From NCBI GenBank assembly GCA_013817655.1, contig JACDCJ010000059.1, positions 1 to 9,871 on the forward strand: a DNA stretch of 9,871 nt. The letters run 5' to 3'. A program made the position numbers and the translations under genes. The DNA comes from Actinosomnolentus pattersoniae (SeqCode). Lineage in GTDB: Bacteria > Actinomycetota > UBA4738. The notes under the pieces are model-generated. The model had not been told where the DNA came from and ran no database searches. It saw only the letters and a program-made list of their open reading frames with translations. Shown piece after piece: positions 1-6,009 of this stretch (position 1 is the first letter of the stretch; each line of letters begins with the position of its first letter).

Positions 1-1866
1 GAGCTGGCCCGAGGGGCGGGCGAATCGCTCGACGAGGCGACGGCGGAGCGGATCGCCCGACACGCGGGGGGCAACCCCTTCTTCATCGTGGAGACGACCG
101 GCATGCTCCTGCAGTCGCACGAGGAACACGTCCTTGGCACCGCGCACAGTCACCTGCTGCCTCCCACCGTGCAGGCGGTCGTGGCCTCGCGCATCGATCA
201 CCTCCCCGAGCCGGCGCGCGAGCTGGTGCGAAAAGCCGCCGTCTTCCCGGATGGCACGTTCGACGTTGCGGACCTCTCTGTGATCGCGGAGCCCAACCCG
301 GAGACGCTCCGTGTCCTCGAGGACGAGGAGCTGCTGGTCCGCGACCCAAGGCGGGACGGCATCTGGCGCTTCCGGCACGGGATGCTGAGCGACGTCGCGT
401 ACGAGAGCCTGCCGAAGCGGGAGCGTCAGCGCCTCCACCAGCAGGTCGCCGAGGCCATCCTCGCGGAGGGTCCGGAGCGCCGCCCGAAGTTCGTCGCGTA
501 TCACCTGGAGCAGGCCGCCCGCGCATCCCTTGACCTGAACCCCGATGACCGCTCGCTCGCCGACCGAGCGGTCCTTGCCCTCGCGCATGCCGGCGACCTC
601 AGCCGGCGGCGCATCCAGTCCCGGACGGCCATCGACCTGTACCGGCGCGCGCTCGACCTCGCGGGGCCGGAGGAGGCTTGGGGACCCCGAGAGGCCCGCA
701 TCCTGGCCGGCACCGGGGAGGCTCACTACTGGCTCGGGGAGTACGAGGACGCCAGGGTCGTGCTGGAGAAGGCACTCGAGATCGCCGGGACGGACCCCAC
801 GACCGAGACGCACGCCGGCCGGTTCCTCGCCGACATCGCCCTGAACGTCCGGGGAGACGTCGATCGGGCCGGGGGGCTCTTCGACCGGGCGCTGGCCGCG
901 GCCCGCAAGCTCGAGGACCCGTGGCCGATCGCCCGGACGCTGCTCATGGCGGGGTGGGCGCCATTCTGGAAGGGGGATCTCGACGTCGCCCGCTCGATGT
1001 TCGAAGAGGCGCTGGCGACGGCACGGGCCAACCCTGAGCGGGATCCTTGGGCCGAGGCACGCGCGCTCACGTCCCTATCGTCCGTGATCTCGCCAGTGGG
1101 GGACGAGATGGAGTGCCTCGCGCTCGCCGAGGAGGCGTTGGAGCTCGGCCGTGAGATGAAGGATCGCTTCACGGTGGCCGTCGCCCAGAGCTACGTCGGG
1201 AACTCGCTTCGGCGCATGTGGCGCCTGGACGAGGCCGGCGCCGCGCTCGAGGAGTCGGTCGCCGTCTTCCGCGAGCTGGACGCCCGCTGGGAGCTCGCGA
1301 GCGCGGTCGGCGATCGGGGAAACGTCCACCGGCTGAGCGGCCGGCTCCCGGAGGCGGAAAGGGACCTCGAGGAGGCGCTGCGCCTGTGCCGGGAGCTCGG
1401 GGAGCGGAGCCTCGTGACGTGGACGATCAGCCGCCTCGCGCTCACCATGCTCGCTCGGGGTGAGCCCCAGGCGGCCCGGAGTGTGCTGGAGGACTCGCTC
1501 TCTCGTGTTGCGGTCGACGAGCCGGGCTTTCGTTCCTTTCTGCTCGAGAGTCAGACCCTGCTGGCCCTCGCGGAAGGCGATCTCTCGGCCGCCAGACAGC
1601 TCGCCCTCCGCGCCCTCGAGGTGGAGCGGGATGGGGGGATGCGGAACAACGTCGCCGCACAGCTCTGGTGGGTGGGTCGCCTCTTCGGTCCCGACGCCGT
1701 GGGTGGTGAAGCCGAAATGGATGCGGCCCGCCGCACGCTGGAGGAGGCGCACTGGATCCAGTCACTCCGGGAGCCGGAGATCATCGCGCAGAGCTTGGAG
1801 CTCATGGCAGCCGCCGGCGCACCTCATCCAACCGGCCTTGCAGGAACGACCGCTCCACGGGGTTGA
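1..1866 (+). CDS. AAA/cyclase-associated ATPase with TPR repeats, C-terminal part (5' end outside window)
   Basis: The reading frame is open from the first base, so the gene is cut by the window edge; 621 residues are visible. Near residues 23-30 it has GGNPFFIVE, the block that follows the nucleotide-binding core in large ATPases linked to class III adenylate cyclases and LuxR-type regulators. Residues about 122-150 carry the family's winged-helix block (FRHGMLSDVAYESLPKRER). From about residue 205 to 555 the protein is a string of helical TPR-like units with the A..YERAL-type pattern. Such proteins are cytoplasmic signal-transduction regulators; the lost N-terminus would normally hold a P-loop ATPase and perhaps a cyclase or DNA-binding domain, none of which can be seen here. 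GTG 88 is an internal codon, not the start. The last roughly 15-20 residues lie antisense to the YCII/sigma relic and look non-conserved. Family call is firm; ligand and output are unknown. Confidence 0.85.
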   Translation, partial: ELARGAGESLDEATAERIARHAGGNPFFIVETTGMLLQSHEEHVLGTAHSHLLPPTVQAVVASRIDHLPEPARELVRKAAVFPDGTFDVADLSVIAEPNPETLRVLEDEELLVRDPRRDGIWRFRHGMLSDVAYESLPKRERQRLHQQVAEAILAEGPERRPKFVAYHLEQAARASLDLNPDDRSLADRAVLALAHAGDLSRRRIQSRTAIDLYRRALDLAGPEEAWGPREARILAGTGEAHYWLGEYEDARVVLEKALEIAGTDPTTETHAGRFLADIALNVRGDVDRAGGLFDRALAAARKLEDPWPIARTLLMAGWAPFWKGDLDVARSMFEEALATARANPERDPWAEARALTSLSSVISPVGDEMECLALAEEALELGREMKDRFTVAVAQSYVGNSLRRMWRLDEAGAALEESVAVFRELDARWELASAVGDRGNVHRLSGRLPEAERDLEEALRLCRELGERSLVTWTISRLALTMLARGEPQAARSVLEDSLSRVAVDEPGFRSFLLESQTLLALAEGDLSAARQLALRALEVERDGGMRNNVAAQLWWVGRLFGPDAVGGEAEMDAARRTLEEAHWIQSLREPEIIAQSLELMAAAGAPHPTGLAGTTAPRG

Positions 1867-2041
1867 CCGCGAGCCTCAGCGACCTCGTGTGATCGCGGCG
1901 AAGACGGTCGAACGCTCGGTTCCGCGCCGCGGTGGTGATCCAGGCGCCCGGATTCTCCGGGATCCCGGTCGCCGCCCACTCGATCACCTCGTCCAGGGTC
2001 TCGCACTCGACCAGGTAGAACCCTCCAAGAACGGGAATGCC
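1802..2041 (-). pseudogene. Decayed YCII/DGPF-domain protein fused to ECF sigma factor fragments
   Basis: Read on the minus strand, one open frame with no plausible full-length gene contains three recognisable pieces. From about 2035 to 1971 it encodes LGGFYLVECETLDEVIEWAA, which resembles the C-terminal part of YCII/DGPF-domain proteins. It passes directly into GIPENPGAWITTAARNRAF and then DRLRRD (about 1966-1890), which resembles the region-2 segment of the ECF sigma factors usually encoded beside DGPF proteins (the ECF42-like group). It then jumps to LAVNPVERSFLQGRLDEV (about 1876-1820), which resembles the extreme C-terminus of the same sigma factors. The sigma N-terminus, most of region 2, region 4 and the long C-terminal domain are missing. 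The simplest reading is a former DGPF-sigma gene pair collapsed by two deletions that happen to preserve the frame. It is too short to work as either protein. Similarity was judged from memory of the families, not by alignment. Confidence 0.7.
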
Positions 2042-2084
2042 GGTCCTCGACGGCGCTCGAGCGTTTTCGCGCGGCGTCTCCGGC

Positions 2085-2090
2085 TATATT
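2085..2090 (+). promoter_or_regulatory. Putative -10 element for the acyl-CoA dehydrogenase/ecm operon
   Basis: TATATT is one mismatch from the TATAAT consensus and stands out in very GC-rich DNA. It lies about 30 bases before the GTG start at 2121, which would give a short leader carrying the ribosome binding site at 2105. No good -35 hexamer is present at 16-18 bases; the T-run at 2064-2067 is the only candidate. Confidence 0.45.
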
Positions 2091-2104
2091 CGGCTCGTCC
2101 GATC

Positions 2105-2111
2105 GGGGGAG
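2105..2111 (+). promoter_or_regulatory. Ribosome binding site deciding the acyl-CoA dehydrogenase start
   Basis: GGGGGAG lies 9 bases upstream of GTG 2121. It favours that start over the in-frame ATG at 2037, which would add 28 residues absent from the family and would begin inside the YCII/sigma relic. Confidence 0.65.
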
Positions 2112-2120
2112 CCCGTAGGC

Positions 2121-3284
2121 GTGGATTTCGACCTCAGCGAGGAACAGGAGGACTTCCGGCGCGCCGTCCGCGACTTCGCGGAGGAGGTCATCCGTCCGCG
2201 CGCCGAGGAGATGGACCGGTTGGAGGAGTTCCCCCTCGACATCGCGAAGCAGATGGGGGAGCTCGGCCTGTTCGGGCTCCCGTTCCCCGAGGAGTACGGG
2301 GGGCAGGGGGCCGACTTCCTGACCTTCTGCATCGCCGTCGAGGAACTCGCCCGGATCGACTCGTCCATGGCGATCACGCTGGAGGCGGCCGTGGGCCTCG
2401 GGGCGACCCCCATCTTCGCCGAAGGGACCGAGGATCAGAAGCAGAGATGGCTGGCTCCCATGTGTCGCGGGGAGATCCTCGGGGCGTTCGGGCTCACCGA
2501 GCCGGGAGGCGGAAGCGACGCGGGCGCCACGAGGACGACGGCTCGCCTCGAGGACGGCGAGTGGGTGATAAACGGCTCGAAGGCGTTCATCACGAACTCC
2601 GGGACCGAGATCTCAGCCCTGTGTGTCATCACGGCCGTGACGGGCGACGAGGGGGAAGGTCGCAAGGAGATCTCGGCCATCATCGTGCCGTCCGGCACGC
2701 CCGGCTTCGAGGTGGGCCGCTCCTACCGAAAGGTGGGCTGGCGAGCGTCGGACACGCACGAGCTGTCCTTCAACGACTGCCGTGTGCCGGAGGAAAACCT
2801 CCTCGGAGAACGTGGGAAGGGCTTCGCGAACTTCCTGCGCACGCTCGACGACGGGCGCATCGCGATCGGGGCCCTCGGGGTCGGGCTCGCCCAGGGATGC
2901 CTGGAGGAGTCCGTCAAGTACGCCACCGAGAGGCACGCGTTCAACCGGCCCATCGCCGGATTTCAGGCGATCCAGTTCAAGATCGCTGACATGAAGGTGG
3001 CCGTGGAGACCGCGCGCCTGGCGACATACAAGGCGGCCTGGCTCAAGGACCGCGGCCGGCCCTACAAGGCGGCCGCCTCCATCGCGAAGCTCTACGCGAG
3101 CGAGGTCGCGGTGACCTCGGCTCGAGAGGCGCTCCAGGTCCACGGGGGATACGGCTACATGGAGGAGTTCCCCGTCGCGCGCTATTACCGTGACTCGAAG
3201 GTCCTCGAGATCGGGGAGGGGACGAACGAGATCCAGCGGATCGTGATCGCCCGCGACCTGGGGCTTCCGGGCACCGAGCTTTAG
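2121..3284 (+). CDS. Acyl-CoA dehydrogenase (short/branched-chain type)
   Basis: A 387-residue FAD flavoprotein that introduces an alpha,beta double bond into an acyl-CoA and passes electrons to ETF in the cytoplasm. The start is GTG 2121 because it has a ribosome binding site and the family's MDFDLSEEQ beginning. Visible hallmarks are the FAD-binding signature GLTEPGGGSDAG (residues 124-135), the VINGSKAFITN block, KVGWRASDT in the middle domain, and IGEGTNEIQR near the end. Glu366 of that last block sits where the catalytic base of butyryl-CoA-type enzymes lies. Length is normal. It starts a two-gene operon: ecm follows after 23 bases. Wording such as EELARIDSSMAITLEA and SGTPGF resembles actinobacterial branched-chain (AcdH-like) dehydrogenases. 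The substrate is open: isobutyryl-, 2-methylbutyryl- or butyryl-CoA, or, given the neighbour, methylsuccinyl-CoA. The last is less supported, because the proteobacterial methylsuccinyl-CoA dehydrogenase carries a long N-terminal extension that is absent here. Confidence 0.9.
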   Translation: MDFDLSEEQEDFRRAVRDFAEEVIRPRAEEMDRLEEFPLDIAKQMGELGLFGLPFPEEYGGQGADFLTFCIAVEELARIDSSMAITLEAAVGLGATPIFAEGTEDQKQRWLAPMCRGEILGAFGLTEPGGGSDAGATRTTARLEDGEWVINGSKAFITNSGTEISALCVITAVTGDEGEGRKEISAIIVPSGTPGFEVGRSYRKVGWRASDTHELSFNDCRVPEENLLGERGKGFANFLRTLDDGRIAIGALGVGLAQGCLEESVKYATERHAFNRPIAGFQAIQFKIADMKVAVETARLATYKAAWLKDRGRPYKAAASIAKLYASEVAVTSAREALQVHGGYGYMEEFPVARYYRDSKVLEIGEGTNEIQRIVIARDLGLPGTEL

Positions 3285-3291
3285 GTGCCGC

Positions 3292-3299
3292 GGGGAGGG
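3292..3299 (+). promoter_or_regulatory. Ribosome binding site of ecm
   Basis: GGGGAGGG lies 8 bases before ATG 3308 in the 23-base gap after the dehydrogenase stop codon. It supports both the chosen start and translation from a shared transcript. Confidence 0.65.
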
Positions 3300-3307
3300 C
3301 TCGCCGG

Positions 3308-5290
3308 ATGAGCTCCGAACGGCCTCGAGACGAGCCCTGGATCTTCCGAACGTACGCCGGTTTCGCGAGTCCCGCAGCGACGAACGAGCGGTTCCGCGCG
3401 AACCTCGCCCGGGGCCAAACCGGCCTGTCGGTGGCCTTCGATCTCCCCACGCAGTGTGGATACGACTCCGACGCCGAGCTGGCCCGCGGCGAGGTGGGCA
3501 GGGTCGGCGTCCCGATCTGTCACCTCGGCGACATGCGGACGGTGTTCGATGGCATCCGGCTCGACGCCATGAACACCTCCATGACGATAAACGCGACCGC
3601 GATGTGGTTGCTGGCGCTCTACGTGGCACTCGGCGAGGAACAGGGCGTCGCCCGCGCCGCGCTCGAAGGCACCACGCAGAACGACATCCTCAAGGAGTTC
3701 CTCTCACGCGGCACGCACATCTTCCCGCCCGCCCCGTCGCTGCGGCTCACGACGGACCTCATCGAGTGGACGCTGCGCGAGGTGCCCCGGTGGAATCCAA
3801 TCAATGTGTGCTCCTACCACCTGCAGGAGGCTGGGGCGGGCCCCGTCCTCGAGGTGGCGTTCACCCTTGCCAACGCCGCCTCCGTGCTGGACGCCGCGCG
3901 GGTCAGTCCGCGGATCGGTGGCGATGACTTCTCGCGGCTGGTGGGGCGGGTCTCCTTCTTCTGCAACGCGGGCATCCGCTTCGTCGAGGAGATGTGCAAG
4001 ATGCGAGCGTTCGTCCGTCTGTGGGACCGGCTGACGCGTGAGCGCTACGCGGTCTCCGACCCGGCGCTTCGGAGGTTCCGCTACGGCGTCCAGGTGAACA
4101 GCCTCGGGCTGACGCCTCGTCAGCCGGAGAACAACGTCTACCGCATCCTTCTGGAGATGCTCTCGGTGACCCTCTCGAAGGGCGCCCGCGCGCGCGCGAT
4201 CCAGCTTCCCGCATGGAACGAGGCGCTCGGGCTCCCGCGAGCGTTCGACCAGCAATGGTCGCTCCGGGCGCAGCAGATCCTCGCGCTCGAGACGGACCTG
4301 CTGGAGCACGAGGACATCTTCGAGGGGTCCGGGGTGGTCGCCGAGCTCACCGACCGGATCGAGACGGAGGCGTGGGAAGAGCTGCACCGGATCCTCGAGA
4401 TGGGCGGCTCCGTCGAGGCGCTGGGTTACATGAAAGGACGCCTGGTGAAGAGCCTCGCGATCCGGATGCGCCGCATCGAATCGGGGGAGCAGCCCCTGGT
4501 GGGGGTCAACGCGTACGAAGGCTCGGAGGAGTCGCCCCTCACCGCGAGGATCGGCGAGGGCTTCGAGGCGGTGGACCGGATCGAGCGCGAGAGCGAGAGG
4601 GGGCAGGTGGAACGCCTGGACGGCTGGCGCCGAGGCCGGGACGACCGGCGGGCCGGGATGTGGCTCGACCGGCTTCGCCGCGCGGCCGAGTCAGACGACA
4701 ATCTGACCGACGTTTCCCTCGAGTGTGCCCGCGGCGGGGTGACCACGGGGGAGTGGGCCGATGCCCTCCGGGACGTCTTCGGCGAGTACCGCGCCCCGAC
4801 CGGGACCGAGAACGGCCGGGTCGCTCCGGCGGCCGACACCGCGGCGCTCGAGGAGACGCGCCGCAAGGTCGCCTCGGCGGCCGCTCGTCTGGGGGTGGAG
4901 CGGATTCGCCTGCTCATCGCCAAACCCGGGCTCGACGGCCACTCGAACGCGGCCGAGCAGGTGGCCGTACGAGCGCGCGACGCGGGGATGGAGGTGATCT
5001 ACCAGGGGATCCGGCTCACACCGTCGGAGATCGCCCGCGCGGCCGCGGACGAGGACACGCACGTGATCGCGCTCTCGATCCTCTCCGGGGCGCACGGAGT
5101 GCTCGTCACGGACGTGATGAGACGGCTCGAGGCGGAAGGGGTGCCGCCGAGCGTCCCGCTGGTGGTGGGCGGCGTCATCCCCGAAGAGGACGAGCGGCGG
5201 CTTCTCGAAAAGGGCGTGAGCCGGGTGTTCACCCCCCGCGACCATGACCTGACTCGGATGGTGGGCGAGCTGGCGGACCTCATCCGCTGA
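3308..5290 (+). CDS. ecm: Ethylmalonyl-CoA mutase, coenzyme B12-dependent
   Basis: A 660-residue single-chain acyl-CoA mutase that should interconvert ethylmalonyl-CoA and methylsuccinyl-CoA by an adenosylcobalamin radical mechanism. The N-terminal two-thirds is the substrate-binding TIM barrel: TYAGFASPAATNERFR, then TGLSVAFDLPTQCGYDSD, VPICHLGDMRTVFDGI, MNTSMTINATA, and NVCSYHLQEAGA with the substrate-site His171. After a linker (about residues 400-535) comes the B12-binding domain: LDGHSNAAEQ with Asp543 and the cobalt-ligand His545, the SILSG block, and VVGGVIPEED. The full-length resemblance, notably PICHLGDMR, NVYRILLEML and FGEYRAPTG, is to Ecm/MeaA rather than to methylmalonyl-CoA mutase, whose large subunit is longer and often paired with a small one. 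Oddity: the last glycine of the DxHxxG motif is Ala548. The gene is co-transcribed with the acyl-CoA dehydrogenase and overlaps the DedA gene tail to tail by 11 bases. Main alternative: another MeaA-like mutase with a different acyl substrate. Confidence 0.87.
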   Translation: MSSERPRDEPWIFRTYAGFASPAATNERFRANLARGQTGLSVAFDLPTQCGYDSDAELARGEVGRVGVPICHLGDMRTVFDGIRLDAMNTSMTINATAMWLLALYVALGEEQGVARAALEGTTQNDILKEFLSRGTHIFPPAPSLRLTTDLIEWTLREVPRWNPINVCSYHLQEAGAGPVLEVAFTLANAASVLDAARVSPRIGGDDFSRLVGRVSFFCNAGIRFVEEMCKMRAFVRLWDRLTRERYAVSDPALRRFRYGVQVNSLGLTPRQPENNVYRILLEMLSVTLSKGARARAIQLPAWNEALGLPRAFDQQWSLRAQQILALETDLLEHEDIFEGSGVVAELTDRIETEAWEELHRILEMGGSVEALGYMKGRLVKSLAIRMRRIESGEQPLVGVNAYEGSEESPLTARIGEGFEAVDRIERESERGQVERLDGWRRGRDDRRAGMWLDRLRRAAESDDNLTDVSLECARGGVTTGEWADALRDVFGEYRAPTGTENGRVAPAADTAALEETRRKVASAAARLGVERIRLLIAKPGLDGHSNAAEQVAVRARDAGMEVIYQGIRLTPSEIARAAADEDTHVIALSILSGAHGVLVTDVMRRLEAEGVPPSVPLVVGGVIPEEDERRLLEKGVSRVFTPRDHDLTRMVGELADLIR

Positions 5291-5912
5291 CGCGCTCCCG
5301 CCGCCTCTTCAGGAAGAAGCGTGTGGCGAAGAAGGCGATCACGAGTGCCAGCACGACGTAGCCGAAACGCGACAGCACCGTGTCGATGAACTCGATGTTT
5401 CGCCCCGAGACGTAGCCGAAGATCGTGATGGCAGTCGCCCACACGATGATCGCCGGGATGTCGAAGAGAAGGAAGCGCCGGTAGGGCATCTTCCCAACGC
5501 CGGCCAGGAAGGGGACGAAGGCGCCGGCGGCAGTCGCGTACCGGCCGATGGCCACCGTCCAACCGCCGTGATCGCGAAAGTAGTGCTGCGCGTTCTGCAG
5601 CCGTGGCTCCAGGCGGTTGACCAGCGGGATGTGGCGGATGAGCCTCATGCCGAACTTCCGGCCGAGCCAGTACCCGATCGACTCTCCGCAGATCGCGAAG
5701 AACGAGCCGATTGCGATGACCCAGCCGACATCCAACGACCCGCGCGCGGAGTAGACGCCCCCCAGTGCGAGGATGATGTCCCCCGGAATGATGAGGCCGA
5801 CGAAGACCGAACGCTCCAGGAGCGCCGCCCCGGCGATCAGCCAGTAGCCGCCGGCCTCGTATGCCGGTCCCAGCCATTCGACGATGCGTTCCACCAGGGA
5901 GAGCCCGAGCAC
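5280..5912 (-). CDS. DedA-family inner-membrane protein
   Basis: A 210-residue polytopic membrane protein of the DedA/SNARE-associated family, whose members act in lipid flipping, membrane homeostasis and proton-coupled transport. Hydrophobic stretches occur at about 24-54, 62-83, 126-137, 149-166 and 181-198, with a basic C-terminal tail (FFLKRRRERVSG). The re-entrant-loop block LLERSVFVGLIIPGDIILALGG holds Glu33 and Asp45, and the second block GRYATAAGAFVPFLAG holds Arg124. By spacing these match E39, D51 and R130 of E. coli YqjA, but the partner of R136 is Gly130 here. The start was set at GTG 5912 to keep the full N-terminus; no clear ribosome binding site is visible and GTG 5894 is possible. 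It is transcribed away from the dehydrogenase gene at 6010, across a 97-base divergent spacer, and its 3' end overlaps ecm. No functional link to the acyl-CoA genes is evident. Confidence 0.88.
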   Translation of the reverse strand: MLGLSLVERIVEWLGPAYEAGGYWLIAGAALLERSVFVGLIIPGDIILALGGVYSARGSLDVGWVIAIGSFFAICGESIGYWLGRKFGMRLIRHIPLVNRLEPRLQNAQHYFRDHGGWTVAIGRYATAAGAFVPFLAGVGKMPYRRFLLFDIPAIIVWATAITIFGYVSGRNIEFIDTVLSRFGYVVLALVIAFFATRFFLKRRRERVSG

Positions 5913-6009
5913 CCCGATTGTTTACCAGCTTCCGGCATCATCGTCGTCAGGGTTCGGATCGGGTACTAGGCTGTCGGGCTGCTCAATGCCGCTCGAGCAT
6001 GGAGGGTGG
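5913..6009. promoter_or_regulatory. Divergent intergenic spacer between the DedA and 3-hydroxybutyryl-CoA dehydrogenase genes
   Basis: These 97 bases separate two divergent genes and must hold both promoters. On the plus strand TAGGCT (5977-5982) is a possible -10 element; on the minus strand the A/T-rich TAAACAAT just before the DedA start is another. The only palindrome noticed is the 8-base GCTCGAGC at 5991-5998. No operator or riboswitch was recognised. Confidence 0.35.
6001..6006 (+). promoter_or_regulatory. Ribosome binding site of the 3-hydroxybutyryl-CoA dehydrogenase gene
   Basis: GGAGGG lies 3 bases before ATG 6010 (4 from the GGAGG core), slightly close but the only purine-rich site. 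It favours ATG 6010 over the in-frame ATG 5986, which would add eight residues before the conserved beginning. Confidence 0.5.

Noticed and set aside
2037..2120. N-terminal extension of the acyl-CoA dehydrogenase from ATG 2037
   Set aside because: The added 28 residues do not fit the family, begin within the YCII/sigma relic and would place the TATATT element and ribosome binding site inside the coding region.
1460..2989. Long plus-strand open frame of 509 codons across the TPR gene end, the relic and the dehydrogenase gene
   Set aside because: Arg/Pro/Gly-rich low-complexity translation with no family resemblance; it crosses two well-supported genes out of frame and is a product of high GC content.
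2613..3629. Minus-strand open frame of 338 codons opposite the acyl-CoA dehydrogenase and ecm genes
   Set aside because: Antisense shadow of two strongly conserved genes; its composition mirrors their codon bias and no motif is recognisable.
4183..4199. Alternating CG run that could form Z-DNA or be a simple repeat
   Set aside because: It encodes Ala-Arg-Ala-Arg at a conserved place in the mutase; the alternation is explained by codon bias.
3308..5290. Methylmalonyl-CoA mutase as the product
   Set aside because: The protein is a single chain of 660 residues whose signature blocks (PICHLGDMR, NVCSYHLQEAGA, FGEYRAPTG) follow Ecm/MeaA rather than the longer methylmalonyl-CoA mutase large subunit.
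5884..6009. Earlier starts for the 3-hydroxybutyryl-CoA dehydrogenase (5884 or 5986)
   Set aside because: The first would overlap the DedA coding region and add non-conserved residues; the second adds eight residues with no good ribosome binding site. GGAGGG supports 6010.
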